Positions 9,036 to 24,025 are shown, counted from the first letter of the stretch. The stretch: DNA of 64,000 bases from Allobosea sp. (GCF_017308075.1 NZ_JAFKFX010000037.1:62001-126000), one strand, 5' to 3'. The notes: a model not told the origin generated them from the sequence alone. Program-made: numbers and translations.

Positions 9036-9068
9036 GCCGCGTCGAGTTCAAGATCACCGAGCGCTGAG
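9036..9068 (+). pseudogene. Remnant 3' end of an OmpA/MotB-like gene
   Basis: These 33 bases match the last 33 bases of the OmpA-like gene (4181-4213) at 32 positions. In frame they encode RRVEFKITER followed by the same TGA, compared with RRIEFKITER in the intact gene. Upstream of it the frame does not continue as an OmpA domain. It is either the tail of a deleted paralogue or a recombination scar. Confidence 0.55.
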
Positions 9069-9080
9069 CCAGGTTAGCCG

Positions 9081-9236
9081 ATGTCGACGATCAGCCTCTC
9101 CGAGGGCACGTTGCCGTATCAGCCCTGGATCGATGGCAAGGGCGATACATTCCATCTCGTGCACGACAACAAGTGGTATCGCCTGACGTTGGATGAGGTC
9201 CTTGCACGTCTTGAAGGGGGTTCAGCGGCAGTCTGA
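9081..9236 (+). CDS. Small hypothetical protein (51 residues)
   Basis: ATG to TGA with a product beginning MSTISLSEGTLPYQPWIDGK and ending LEGGSAAV. The composition is that of a folded small protein, with W16, W32 and Y33 and balanced charge rather than the arginine-rich look of a shadow frame. No close family is recognised. The ribosome-binding site is weak (AGGT). It starts 13 bases after the OmpA-like remnant, and 240 bases separate it from nagB. Confidence 0.35.
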   Translation: MSTISLSEGTLPYQPWIDGKGDTFHLVHDNKWYRLTLDEVLARLEGGSAAV

Positions 9237-9422
9237 CCGCTATTATGCGCGAGTGCACGCTCCGCCCATCCATGCCGCGGGCCGATCTGGATCGGGTCGC
9301 CGCAGATGTGGTCAAAGACCGCGTTGGCTGGCTGCGAACCTGTGCGCGCAAGCCCCGCAAAAAGCTGCGGCGCCATGCCTTCGCGACAGGTGCATAGCCC
9401 CGCGCCCATGCTAGGCTGACAG

Positions 9423-9442
9423 CTGGGATGGTAGTATCCCAG
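9423..9442. promoter_or_regulatory. Palindrome upstream of nagB
   Basis: Inverted repeat CTGGGAT-N6-ATCCCAG, perfect over 7 bp arms. It ends 36 bases before the nagB start codon, where a repressor site or the leader hairpin of the amino-sugar operon would be expected. No regulator gene for the operon lies inside the window. Confidence 0.4.
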
Positions 9443-9478
9443 ATGGCGACCGCCATAGTCGTGCCGGGCAGGAGCAGC

Positions 9479-10222
9479 ATGATCGATATCCGCATCACCC
9501 CCGACAAGCAGGAGCTCGGCCGGCAGGCTGCGGCACTCGGTGCCGAGACGATCCGCGCCGCCATCGCCCGTCATGGCGAAGCGAATATCATCGTCGCCAC
9601 CGGCGCCAGCCAGTTCGAGATGCTGCAGAACCTCGTCGCCGCCGAAGGCATCGACTGGTCGAAGGTCACCGCCTTCCATCTCGACGAATATGTCGGCCTG
9701 CCCGTATCGCACCCGGCGAGCTTTCGGCGCTATCTGCAGGAGCGCTTCGTCACCCCGCTCGGCGGCAAGGTGACCTTCGTGCCGGTCAATGGCGAGGGCG
9801 ACGCGCAGGCCGAAACGGGCCGCCTCAACGCCCTGATCGCCGGTCGGCGCATCGATCTCTGCTTCGCCGGCATCGGCGAGAACTGCCATCTCGCCTTCAA
9901 CGATCCGCCGGCCGATTTCGAGACGAAAGACCCCTATATCGTCGTCACGCTCGACGAAGCCTGTCGCAACCAGCAATTCGGAGAAGGCTGGTTCGAGAGC
10001 CTCAAAGCCGTGCCGGAGCGTGCGATCTCGATGAGCGTGCACCAGATCCTGAAGAGCGAACTGATCATCCTGTCGGTCTCGGACACCCGCAAGGCCAAGG
10101 CGGTCCAGCACGCGCTCGAAGGCGAAATCTCGCCGCAGTACCCGGCCTCGATCCTGCGCCGGCACGCCAATACCGTGATGTTCATCGACCCGGCGGCCGC
10201 CTCGCTGCTGAAGCAGGGCTGA
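9479..10222 (+). CDS. nagB: Glucosamine-6-phosphate deaminase family protein
   Basis: A 247-residue sugar-phosphate isomerase-fold protein. The start at 9479 ([10 protein letters not shown]) fits the family; longer in-frame starts run through the palindrome. [10 protein letters not shown] (about 61-70) matches the conserved NagB active-site segment. At the second one the protein reads [13 protein letters not shown], whereas Escherichia coli NagB has GxGxDGHIAFNEP, so the usual catalytic Asp is Asn and the Glu is Asp. [14 protein letters not shown]-type variants are a known branch of the family. NagB converts glucosamine-6-P to fructose-6-P and ammonia. nagA begins eight bases after it. Confidence 0.82.
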   Translation: MIDIRITPDKQELGRQAAALGAETIRAAIARHGEANIIVATGASQFEMLQNLVAAEGIDWSKVTAFHLDEYVGLPVSHPASFRRYLQERFVTPLGGKVTFVPVNGEGDAQAETGRLNALIAGRRIDLCFAGIGENCHLAFNDPPADFETKDPYIVVTLDEACRNQQFGEGWFESLKAVPERAISMSVHQILKSELIILSVSDTRKAKAVQHALEGEISPQYPASILRRHANTVMFIDPAAASLLKQG

Positions 10223-10229
10223 GACGACG

Positions 10230-11258
10230 ATGCCCGTCTCGCCCGGTCTCGTCGACCTCCAGGTCAACGGCTTCGGCGGGGTCGATTTCAACGATCCCGC
10301 GATCACCGCGGCCGATCTCGACCGTGCGCTGGAGGCAATGCTCAAGACCGGCGTCGCCTTCTGCCTGCCGACGCTGATCACCGCCCATCCGCACGAATTG
10401 CAGGAACGCTTCCGGGCGCTCGACGCCGCGGTGTCGCAGAGCCGGCTCGGGCCGCTGATGTGCCCGGGCTATCATCTCGAAGGCCCGTTCCTGAACCCCG
10501 CGCCGGGCTATCATGGCTGCCATCCGCCTGCGGCCATGACCGCGGCCAGGCTCGACCTCGTCAGCGGGCTCGAGCGCGACCTGACCCGCCCGATCCTGAT
10601 GGTGACTCTGGCCCCCGAGCGCGAAGGTGCCCTCGCTTTGACGAAGGCGCTGGCTGAGGCCGGCAAGATCGTCGCCATCGGCCATTCCGCGGCGGATTTC
10701 GAGGTGGTCGCTGCGGCTGCCGATGCCGGACTCAGCCTCTCCACCCATCTCGGCAACGGCCTGCCGCAGAGCCTGCACAAGCTCGCCAACCCGGTTTTCG
10801 CCCAGCTCGCCGAGGACCGGCTGATGGCCGGCTTCATCGCCGACGGCATCCATCTCCATCCCAAGGCCTTGAAGGCGCTGATCCGGGCCAAGGGCTTCGA
10901 ACGTTCGATCCTGGTCACCGATGCGGTGGTCGCCGCCGCCGCGCCCGTCGGCCGCTATCACTTCGCCGGCATGGCGGTCGACCTCACCGCCGACGGCTCG
11001 GTCCGCCAAGGCGAAGGCCTGCTCGCCGGCTCGGCGCTCTGCCTCGACCAGGCGGTGCGCAATCTCGTCGCCTGGGGCATCGCCACCGCCGATGACGCAC
11101 TCGCCATGGCCTCGCGCCATCCGCTCGCCGCAATCCGGCCAGCGCTCGACGCGCATGGCATCACCCTTGCCGAAGGCGCGGTTGAATGGTCGGATGGCCT
11201 CTTCGTAGAGCGGATCCGCATCGGCGATGCCGAGCGCCGTTACGAACGCCGGCCTTGA
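10230..11258 (+). CDS. nagA: N-acetylglucosamine-6-phosphate deacetylase, short form
   Basis: A 342-residue amidohydrolase with the NagA signatures: PGLVDLQVNGFGG at the start of the barrel, the metal-ligand glutamate in YHLEGPF, histidines in AIGHSAAD and STHLGNG, FIADGIHLHP, and LVTDAVVAAA near the C-terminal half. NagA removes acetate from GlcNAc-6-P, feeding NagB. Canonical NagA proteins are about 380 residues; here the first 50 or so, which form half of the small beta-sandwich, are absent and the protein begins right at the barrel. The upstream space is occupied by nagB, so this is not an annotation slip. Confidence 0.88.
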   Translation: MPVSPGLVDLQVNGFGGVDFNDPAITAADLDRALEAMLKTGVAFCLPTLITAHPHELQERFRALDAAVSQSRLGPLMCPGYHLEGPFLNPAPGYHGCHPPAAMTAARLDLVSGLERDLTRPILMVTLAPEREGALALTKALAEAGKIVAIGHSAADFEVVAAAADAGLSLSTHLGNGLPQSLHKLANPVFAQLAEDRLMAGFIADGIHLHPKALKALIRAKGFERSILVTDAVVAAAAPVGRYHFAGMAVDLTADGSVRQGEGLLAGSALCLDQAVRNLVAWGIATADDALAMASRHPLAAIRPALDAHGITLAEGAVEWSDGLFVERIRIGDAERRYERRP

Positions 11259-11307
11259 GCCGCCGCGACGCCTTAGCAAGACGCCATAGCAATAACAGGG
11301 GAACGCG

Positions 11308-12498
11308 ATGACCGAGGATTTCAATGCCATCAGCCGCCGCACCGTGCTCGGCGGTCTAGCTGCGGTCGCCGCTGGCGGCCCGGCCTTCGCGGCCTCGCCG
11401 CCGCTGCCGACCAGCCCGGTCGTGATCAGCATCATGGATGTCGGCGGCGCGCTCGCTTTGATGCAGAAGGCGTTCGAGGATTACCGCGCCGCCAACCCCA
11501 AGCTGGTCTCGCGCATCGCCTTCGTGAAGGCCCCCGCCCCCGAGCTCGCCAGCAAGCTCAAGGCGCAGCAGGATGCCGGGCGGGTCGATCTCGACCTGAT
11601 CCTGACGGGCAGCGACGGCCTCGCCGCCGGCCTCGAGCAGAAGCTCTGGCAGAAGATCCTGCCCGATTTCTCCGACAAGTTCCCGAATATCGAGGCCAAT
11701 TACGAGCCGGCGGCGCTCAACCTGCACAAGGCGCAGGGCGACGGCTTCGGCGTCGTCGTCAACTACTATCCGTCCGGCCCGCTGCTCGAATACATGCCGG
11801 ACAGGGTCAAGAACGTGCCGACCACGGCCGAGGAGCTGCTCGCCTGGGCCAAGGCCAACCCGAACAAGTTCATGTATGCCCGCCCGACCAATTCCGGCCC
11901 GGGCCGCACCTTCATGATGGGCCTGCCCTATATCCTCGGCGACAAGGACCCGCAGGACCCGGTCAATGGCTGGGAAAAGACATGGGCCTATCTCCAGGAG
12001 CTCGGCCAGTACATCGAGTACTACCCGGCCGGCACCGGCGCGACGATGAAGGAGTTCGGCGACGGCTCGCGCGACATCATCATCTCGACCACCGGCTGGG
12101 ACATCAACCCGCGTGCTCTCGGCATCGTGCCGAAAGAAGCGAAGATCCAGACGCTGAAGGGCTTCCACTGGGTCTCGGACGCCTTCTTCATGTGCGTTCC
12201 CAAGGGCATCCCGAACGATCGCCTCGCCGTCGTGCTCGACATCATGGCCCATGTGCTGACGCCGAAGATGCAGGCCTATTCCTATGACGAGGGCTATCTC
12301 TATCCGGGTCCTGCGGTGAGGAACGTGCCGCTCTCGCTGGCGCCGGAGGCGAGCCAGAAGGTCATCGCCGAGTTCGGCCGGCCGGAATATGCCGACCTGA
12401 TCGCCAACAACCCGATCGAGCTGCCGCTGAAGCCCGACAAGATGGTCGTCGCCTTCCGCAAATGGGACGAGCTCGTCGGGGCGAAGCGGGCAAAGTGA
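11308..12498 (+). CDS. Extracellular solute-binding protein (ABC type), Tat signal
   Basis: A 396-residue family-1-like periplasmic binding protein. The N-terminus carries a twin-arginine motif (SRRTVLGGLAAVAAGG) and a cleavage region near PAFA. The body shows the usual two-lobe pattern with a helix-capping GSDGLAAGLEQKLW segment and a hinge near FHWVSDAFFMCVPKG. It lies 49 bases after nagA, so it probably captures an amino sugar or oligomer. No ABC permease or ATPase gene follows; its membrane partners must be encoded elsewhere, or it is an orphan receptor. Confidence 0.82.
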   Translation: MTEDFNAISRRTVLGGLAAVAAGGPAFAASPPLPTSPVVISIMDVGGALALMQKAFEDYRAANPKLVSRIAFVKAPAPELASKLKAQQDAGRVDLDLILTGSDGLAAGLEQKLWQKILPDFSDKFPNIEANYEPAALNLHKAQGDGFGVVVNYYPSGPLLEYMPDRVKNVPTTAEELLAWAKANPNKFMYARPTNSGPGRTFMMGLPYILGDKDPQDPVNGWEKTWAYLQELGQYIEYYPAGTGATMKEFGDGSRDIIISTTGWDINPRALGIVPKEAKIQTLKGFHWVSDAFFMCVPKGIPNDRLAVVLDIMAHVLTPKMQAYSYDEGYLYPGPAVRNVPLSLAPEASQKVIAEFGRPEYADLIANNPIELPLKPDKMVVAFRKWDELVGAKRAK

Positions 12499-12505
12499 GA
12501 CCCTG

Positions 12506-12600
12506 TCGTCATGGTCGGCCTTGTGCCGACCATCCACGCCTTCCTTGATCGAGGCAGTGTTCAAGACGTGGATGCTCGCCACAAGGGCGAGCATGACGGT
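12506..12600. repeat. REP-like repeat pair (BIME type)
   Basis: Two hairpins in inverted orientation. The first has ATGGTCGGC / GCCGACCAT (12511-12519, 12525-12533) around CTTGT; the second has ATGCTCGCC / GGCGAGCAT (12572-12580, 12586-12594) around ACAAG. Their outer flanks (CCACG and CGTGG; GTCATG and CATGAC) also mirror each other. Such paired palindromes occur as dispersed intergenic repeats in this bacterial group. It sits downstream of the solute-binding protein gene. Confidence 0.65.
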
Positions 12601-12782
12601 GGAGCAAGGCATCGCATTGACTTCCCCGCTGCCATGCGTTTCTCGTCGCCGCAGAGCGCATGGGGCGCCACCTGTCCGCGGCAAGGGAGCCTGCTCCCAC
12701 CCAAATCGGCTAGAGCGCATCTCACCATCGCTTTCTTCCGGCCTGTGAAGCGGACATCAGGCTTTTTCCGGAAGGAAGAACC

Positions 12783-14495
12783 ATGTCCGTGCCCGTCCGC
12801 GAGCTCACGCCCCGTTCGAACCTCGAAACCATCCGCCGCCAGGCCAAACGCTGGCTGAAGGAGATCGAGGCCGGCGACGGCGCAGCCCTCGCCCGCTGGC
12901 ACGCCCAGAACCAGACCCGCCTGCCGAAGCTGCGCGAGGTCCAGCATGCCATCGCCCGCGAATACGGCTTCGTCGGCTGGACGGCCCTGAAGCAGGAACT
13001 CGCGGCCCGTGAGCTCGCGGCACGCGGCAAGGCGGCGATCGTCGCGCTCTTCCTGGAGAAATCGGCGCTGCGCTACGGCGTCCGGCCCGGCACGCAGCAA
13101 TGGGGAGGTTATGAGGCCGACCGCCCTGCCCGCGGCGCGCTTGCCCTGCACCTGCTCGAACGCCACCCCGAAATCGCCCGAGACAGCATCCACACCGCCG
13201 TCGCCGCCCATGACCTCGCCACCATCGGCGCCTTCCTGGCCAGCGACCCCGCGCTCGCGACCCGCCCGAGCGCGTTCGACGGCTGGACGCCGCTGCTCCG
13301 CCTCGCCTTCACCCGCCTTCCGGACCACGCGGCGGCAACGAATGCGCTGGGGATCGCCGAGCTTCTGCTCGCCCATGGCGCAGACGCCAACGGCTTCTGG
13401 AGTGATGGCAGCAACCATTTCACCGCCCTGACCGGCGCCGTCGGCGGCGGCGAGAACGGCCAGCCAGCCCATCCGCAGGCAGAGGAGCTAGTGCCGCTGC
13501 TGATCGCCCACGGAGCCGATCCGCTCGACGGGCAGGCGCTCTACAATAATTCGCTCGGCGCCGACGCGACGCTCTGGCTCGAACTCTTCTGGGACGAAAC
13601 GACGAAGCGCGGTCAGCAGGCCCGCTGGCACGAACCGATCCGCGAATTGCCGGCGCCGCCACTCGACTACCTGCTCGGCAATGCCGTGCCGCGCCAGCCC
13701 CGGCGCGCCGCCTGGCTCCTCGCCCATGGCGCGCATGCCGACGCGGTCGATGCCCACACGAAGCACAGCCTGGTCAGGCAGGCACTGCTCGACGGCCGCG
13801 ACGACCTCGTCACGCTTCTGCTCGATCACGGCGCCGCCCCGGTCGAACTCGGCGAGCGCGAGGCCTTTACCGCCGCCATCGCCCGCAGCGACGCGGCCGA
13901 GGCGGTCCGGCTGCTGCAAGCGCATCCGGCGTTCCGGCTCGATCCGGGCCCGCTCCGGGTCGCCATCCGCCAGGGCCGTCCCGAAATCGCCGCCCTGGCG
14001 CTCGGCCTCGGCCTGTCTCCCGATGCCGAAAGCCGCGACGGCGTGCGCGCCTTGCACGAGGCGGCCGGCGCCGATGCAGTCGAGATCATCGCCTTGCTGC
14101 TCGCGGCCGGCGCCAAGATCGATCCTGTGGAGCGCCGCTTCGGCGCGACGCCGCTCGGCTGGGCCCATCACCAGGGCGCGAGCGCCGCACAGGCGCTGCT
14201 CGCCGCCCGCAGCCGCGACATCGGTGCGCTCTGCCGCGCCGGCGAGGGCGAGCGGCTGGAGGCGCTGTTCGCCGAAGCCCCCGGGCTCGCCAACGCTCCA
14301 ACGCGCTCCGGCGATCCGCCACTGTTCTGCCTGCCCGATGACGACGCCGGCGCCGCCGACCTCGTCGAACTCCTGCTGGCGGCAGGTGCGGACCGGCAGG
14401 CGCGCAATGCCGCCGGGCTGACGCCGGCCGAGGCGGCGCGCCGCCGCGGCCTGCTCGACACCGCCGCGCTGCTTGCGGCTCCGGCGAGCAACTGA
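12783..14495 (+). CDS. Ankyrin-repeat protein
   Basis: A 570-residue soluble protein without a signal peptide. Residues 1-75 form a helical domain (PRSNLETIRRQAKRWLKEIE, VQHAIAREYGFVGWTALKQE) often found ahead of ankyrin arrays in these bacteria. From about residue 155 several ankyrin-like units can be read, for example GWTPLLRLAF, AELLLAHGAD, ALHEAAGADAVEIIALLLAAGA, and a clean final pair LVELLLAAGADRQARNAAGLTPAEAARRRG. The array mediates protein contacts; no catalytic motif is seen. An RBS-like GGAAGGAAG precedes the ATG. Confidence 0.85.
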   Translation: MSVPVRELTPRSNLETIRRQAKRWLKEIEAGDGAALARWHAQNQTRLPKLREVQHAIAREYGFVGWTALKQELAARELAARGKAAIVALFLEKSALRYGVRPGTQQWGGYEADRPARGALALHLLERHPEIARDSIHTAVAAHDLATIGAFLASDPALATRPSAFDGWTPLLRLAFTRLPDHAAATNALGIAELLLAHGADANGFWSDGSNHFTALTGAVGGGENGQPAHPQAEELVPLLIAHGADPLDGQALYNNSLGADATLWLELFWDETTKRGQQARWHEPIRELPAPPLDYLLGNAVPRQPRRAAWLLAHGAHADAVDAHTKHSLVRQALLDGRDDLVTLLLDHGAAPVELGEREAFTAAIARSDAAEAVRLLQAHPAFRLDPGPLRVAIRQGRPEIAALALGLGLSPDAESRDGVRALHEAAGADAVEIIALLLAAGAKIDPVERRFGATPLGWAHHQGASAAQALLAARSRDIGALCRAGEGERLEALFAEAPGLANAPTRSGDPPLFCLPDDDAGAADLVELLLAAGADRQARNAAGLTPAEAARRRGLLDTAALLAAPASN

Positions 14496-14523
14496 GCCTG
14501 CGAGGGCCGGGCCGGCGCGCCGC

Positions 14524-16515
<1,992 letters not shown>

Positions 16516-16520
16516 CTGGG

Positions 16521-18119
16521 TCACATCCGGTAGACGGGGCGATGCCCGGGCAGTTCGACCTCGCGCGCGGCGAGCGCGAGGCAGAGCCCGATCACGTCGC
16601 GGGTCTGGGCCGGCTCGATGATGCCGTCGTCCCAGAGCCGGGCGGTGGCGTAATAGGGCGTGCTCTGCTCCTCGAACTGCGCCCGCGTCGCCCGGTCGAC
16701 CCTGTCGATCTCGCTTTCGTCGGCGGCGCCGCGCGTCAGGCTGGAGCGCCGCAGCTCGGTCACCACCGTCGCCGCGACCTCCGGCGACATCGTCGCGATC
16801 CTCGCATTGGGCCAGGCGAAGAGGAAGCGCGGCTGGAAGCCGCGCCCGCACATGCCGTAATTGCCGGCGCCATAGGAGCCGCCGATGATCACGGTGTAGC
16901 GCGGCACGCGGGCGTTCGAGACGGCGTAGACGAGCTTCGCCGAGTGCTTGGCGATGCCGCCACGCTCGGCCTCGGTCCCGACCATGAAGCCGGTGATGTT
17001 CTGCAGGAAGAGCAGCGGAATCCGGCGCTGGTCGCAGAGCTCGATGAAATGCGCGCCCTTCAGCGCACTTTCGGAGAACAGCACGCCGTTATTGGCGAGG
17101 ATGCCGACGGGCTGGCCGTGGATATGAGCGAAGCCGGTGACCAGGGTCGCGCCATAATCCGGCTTGAAGGCCTCGAAGACGCTGCCATCAACCATGCGGG
17201 CGATCACCTCGCGCACGTCGAAGGGCTGCTTCAGATCGGTCCCGACGATGCCCTCGATCTCGGCGGGATCGTAGAGCGGCGGGCTCGTCAGGCGCACCTG
17301 CGGGCGCGGCGCCGACGGCCAGTTCAGCGCGCCGACGATGTCGCGCAGCTTGGCGATCGCCTCGAACTCGCTCTCGGCGAGATAGTCGCTGACGCCGGAG
17401 ACCAGCGTATGCATCTCGGCCCCGCCCAGCGTCTCGCCATCGACGATCTCGTTGATCGCCGCCTTGACGATCGGCGGACCGCCGAGATGGATGCGGCCGG
17501 TGCCGCGCACCATCACCACCTCGTCGGAGAGCGCCGGGATATAGGCGCCGCCCGCCGTGCAACCACCGAACACCGCCGAGATCTGCGGCAGGCCGGAAGC
17601 CGACATCCGGCATTGCTGCAGGAAGCTGCCGCCGAAATGGTCGCGGTCGGGAAAGACCCGGTCCTGCTCGGGCAGGAAGGCGCCGCCGCAATCGACGAGA
17701 TAGAGGCAGGGCAGACGGTTCTCGAAGGCGATCTCCTGCGCCCGCAAATGCTTCTTCACCGTCTCGTGGAAGAAGGAGCCGCCCTTCACCGTCGCGTCAT
17801 TGGCGATGATCATGCAGGGGGTGCCACAGACCATGCCGATACCGGTGACGATGCCGGCGGCCGGCACCTCGTTGCCATAGAGCTCCCAGGCCGCGAGCGG
17901 CGACAATTCCAGGAAGGGCGAGAAAGGATCGACGAGCAGGTCGATGCGCTCGCGCACCGGGATCTTGCCGCGCTCGCGATGGCGCGCCTGCAGCTTCTCG
18001 CCGCCGCCGGCCAGCACCCGTCCATGCCGCTCGCGCAAGGTCTCGACCAGCCCTGCATAAGCGGCCCGCCGCTCGTCCTGCTCGGCCCCGCCGCGCAGCC
18101 TGCTCTCGATCACCGGCAT
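16521..18119 (-). CDS. Acyl-CoA carboxylase, carboxyltransferase subunit
   Basis: A 532-residue crotonase-fold carboxyltransferase, the length of methylcrotonyl-CoA carboxylase beta. Conserved stretches include ARHRERGKIPVRERIDLL near the N-terminus, SGLPQISAVFGGCTAGGAY, and the C-terminal GGSYGAGNYGMCGRGFQPRF that marks the MCC/geranyl-CoA group rather than propionyl-CoA carboxylases. It transfers the carboxyl group from biotin to the acyl-CoA. No isovaleryl-CoA dehydrogenase or HMG-CoA lyase gene is nearby, so leucine breakdown is not supported by context; the divergent neighbours are a MaoC hydratase and a TetR regulator. Confidence 0.9.
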   Translation of the reverse strand: MPVIESRLRGGAEQDERRAAYAGLVETLRERHGRVLAGGGEKLQARHRERGKIPVRERIDLLVDPFSPFLELSPLAAWELYGNEVPAAGIVTGIGMVCGTPCMIIANDATVKGGSFFHETVKKHLRAQEIAFENRLPCLYLVDCGGAFLPEQDRVFPDRDHFGGSFLQQCRMSASGLPQISAVFGGCTAGGAYIPALSDEVVMVRGTGRIHLGGPPIVKAAINEIVDGETLGGAEMHTLVSGVSDYLAESEFEAIAKLRDIVGALNWPSAPRPQVRLTSPPLYDPAEIEGIVGTDLKQPFDVREVIARMVDGSVFEAFKPDYGATLVTGFAHIHGQPVGILANNGVLFSESALKGAHFIELCDQRRIPLLFLQNITGFMVGTEAERGGIAKHSAKLVYAVSNARVPRYTVIIGGSYGAGNYGMCGRGFQPRFLFAWPNARIATMSPEVAATVVTELRRSSLTRGAADESEIDRVDRATRAQFEEQSTPYYATARLWDDGIIEPAQTRDVIGLCLALAAREVELPGHRPVYRM

Positions 18120-18179
18120 TCGCCCAAGCCTCCCGCAATCTGCCGGCCAGCGCCTTGCCCGCGCGCCGCGGCATTGATA

Positions 18180-18195
18180 CCTAACTACCGATAGG
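18180..18195. promoter_or_regulatory. Possible TetR operator in the carboxylase/MaoC divergent promoter
   Basis: An imperfect palindrome CCTAACTACCGATAGG (CCTA-N8-TAGG outer arms) inside the 147-base divergent region between the carboxylase operon and the maoC-tetR operon. It is the most symmetrical AT-containing element there and would suit control by the adjacent TetR protein. Inner positions match poorly, so confidence is low. Confidence 0.28.
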
Positions 18196-18266
18196 GAGCC
18201 GCTATAGGCAAGGCCCTTCCGCGCGGTTGCGCAGCGGGCGCCCTGCCGCAGACCGGGAGGATTTCA

Positions 18267-18737
18267 ATGGGTCGCGTCTATGACGAGTTTTCGCTCGGCC
18301 AGCGTTTCGTCACGCCGGGCCGGACGATCACCGAGGCTGATATCGGCGCCTTCGCCGGCCTCACCGGCGACTACAACCCCGTCCACACCGATGCGGATTT
18401 CGCCGCGAAGACCGAGTTCAAGACCCCGGTTTCCCATGGCCCGATGGGCATCGGCATTGCCTTCGGACTGGCCTCACGGCTAGACCTGATCGACGGAACG
18501 GTGATCGCGCTGCTCGGCGTGAACTGGGATTTTCGCGCTCCCGTCCGCGCCGGCGACACCATCCGCGCCATCATCGAGGTGACCGAGATGCGAGCAGTCA
18601 AGCACCCTGATCACGGCCTGATCGGGCTTGCCATCGCGCTGGAGAACCAGGCTGGCACGGTTGTCCAGCAGGGCTCCGCGCGGCTGCTGATGCGACGCCG
18701 GCGGATCGCCGGCACTGCCTGGGGCGAAATTCCGTGA
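18267..18737 (+). CDS. MaoC-like enoyl-CoA hydratase
   Basis: A 156-residue single hot-dog domain protein. The hydratase motif with its catalytic Asp/His pair is present as LTGDYNPVHTDADFA (about residues 31-45), followed by VSHGPMGIGIAFGLA as in (R)-specific enoyl-CoA hydratases. An RBS (GGGAGG) precedes the ATG. The stop overlaps the GTG of the TetR gene. Together with the divergent acyl-CoA carboxylase this suggests breakdown of a branched or unsaturated acyl-CoA. Confidence 0.87.
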   Translation: MGRVYDEFSLGQRFVTPGRTITEADIGAFAGLTGDYNPVHTDADFAAKTEFKTPVSHGPMGIGIAFGLASRLDLIDGTVIALLGVNWDFRAPVRAGDTIRAIIEVTEMRAVKHPDHGLIGLAIALENQAGTVVQQGSARLLMRRRRIAGTAWGEIP

Positions 18738-19339
18738 AACAGGACCCGTCCGGCAATCCGGCGAGCGGCCAGCGCCCGGAAGGCGGCGCGCGCCGCCAGA
18801 TCCTCGACGCCGCCGCGGCTTTGCTCCGCCAGGGCTATGACGCCACGACGACGCGGGAGATCGCCGCCCGCGTCGGGATCAAGGCCGGCAGCATCTATCA
18901 CCACTACCCGTCGAAGGAAGCGATCGTCAGTGCCGTCGTCAACGAGGGCGTGCGCGTCGTCCATGAGGCGGTGACGGGCGCGCTCGCGGCACTCGGGTCA
19001 TCGGCATCGCCGCGCGAAAGGATGCAGGCGGCGATCAAGGCGCACCTGCTCTCCTCGCTCGAGCACAGCGCCTACACCTCGGCCAGCATCCGTGCCTTCG
19101 CCTTCCTGCCGGCCGCGGTCCAGGAGGACTGCCGCGTCGAGCGCCGACGCTATGAGGAGATCTGGCGCGGACTGGTGACGGAAGCCGCGGCAGCCGGACT
19201 CCTCGCCCCGGGCGTCTCGCAGGATGCGGTGCGTCTCCTCTTGCTCGGCGCGGTCAACTGGGCCGGTGAATGGTACCGGCCCGAACGCATGAGCATCGAC
19301 GAGATCGCCCGCGACTTCGCCGCCAGCATCCTGCGCTGA
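18734..19339 (+). CDS. TetR/AcrR-family regulator
   Basis: A 201-residue regulator starting at a GTG within the GTGA overlap with maoC. The N-terminal helix-turn-helix is typical (ILDAAAALLRQGYDATTTRE then GIKAGSIYHHYPSKEAIVSA, residues about 24-68). The C-terminal ligand domain is not diagnostic, but genes next to acyl-CoA enzymes often encode acyl-CoA-responsive TetR repressors. It probably controls maoC and the divergent carboxylase genes. Confidence 0.88.
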   Translation: MKQDPSGNPASGQRPEGGARRQILDAAAALLRQGYDATTTREIAARVGIKAGSIYHHYPSKEAIVSAVVNEGVRVVHEAVTGALAALGSSASPRERMQAAIKAHLLSSLEHSAYTSASIRAFAFLPAAVQEDCRVERRRYEEIWRGLVTEAAAAGLLAPGVSQDAVRLLLLGAVNWAGEWYRPERMSIDEIARDFAASILR

Positions 19340-19351
19340 CCCGCCACCGTC

Positions 19352-23356
<4,005 letters not shown>

Positions 23357-23639
23357 CGAACCCTACCCCCTCTTTGCGGACGCGTCTGACCGCTCCGGCG
23401 GAGGCAAGACGGCGCTGCGATGCCCCCCACATCACCGCCGTTGATAGGGGTGACCTTGTGTAAATTGCGTTATCGCCGCACGGAAAAGCGAAGCGGACGG
23501 CACCATTGTCCGAAAGCAACGCCGGCGCTGCGCGAGAGTAATTTCCGGTCCGGCCTAAGCCTCATTCCGGACAAGTCACAAAGCAGCGCAGCTTCCGAAA
23601 GCCATCGCAGAGCGATTTGCGCGCGTCCTGATCGGACGA

Positions 23640-23830
23640 TGCGTCGATACAGCCTCTGTCGAACTCCAGACCATTCATGATGCCGGTGATGACCCGGCGG
23701 TCACGACATGCGGCCCGCCCCGCATATCCGTCGCCAGAGGCGGCGCGATCCGCGCGAATTGCGCATCCGTCAACCAGAAGCGACCCCGGTTGATGCCCCC
23801 TTCCTTTCGGAAACCGTGAGTCACACCGGG
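23640..23830 (-). mobile_element. Degenerate IS5-family transposase remnant (5' end)
   Basis: On the minus strand the sequence GAAAGGAAGG acts as a former ribosome-binding site, followed by ATC where an ATG would be expected, then codons for NRGRFWLTDAQFARIAPPLA and TDMRGGP, the typical start of IS5-type transposases. A frameshift near 23690 moves the frame to RRVITGIMNG, matching the next conserved segment. The catalytic DDE part is missing. Nothing recognisable was found in 23357-23640 or 23831-24025, so this whole 670-base gap without a gene appears to be decayed insertion DNA. Confidence 0.6.
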
Positions 23831-24025
23831 CCGGCGACGCCGGCCATTTTGGGAAGCCCATCCCCGGGCGCAGCAGGGGCATCATCGCAGTCGCGACAAT
23901 GTTGTTTCTGACACCTTCCCCCAAAAGCATCCGCAGGAACCAGCAAGTCAAAACTGTGCATGCCCGCGCAGCAACGGAGGCTTTTCAACGCATCGACCGG
24001 CAAGGCATCGAGCGGCAGACCACGA

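Noticed and set aside
12511-12858. Open frame starting MVGLVPTIHAF
   Set aside because: It is the translation of the REP-like hairpin, a common source of false small genes in this group.
16516-16851. N-terminal extension of the biotin carboxylase subunit
   Set aside because: Arginine-rich and antisense in character; overlaps the carboxyltransferase gene. The canonical start is at 16515.
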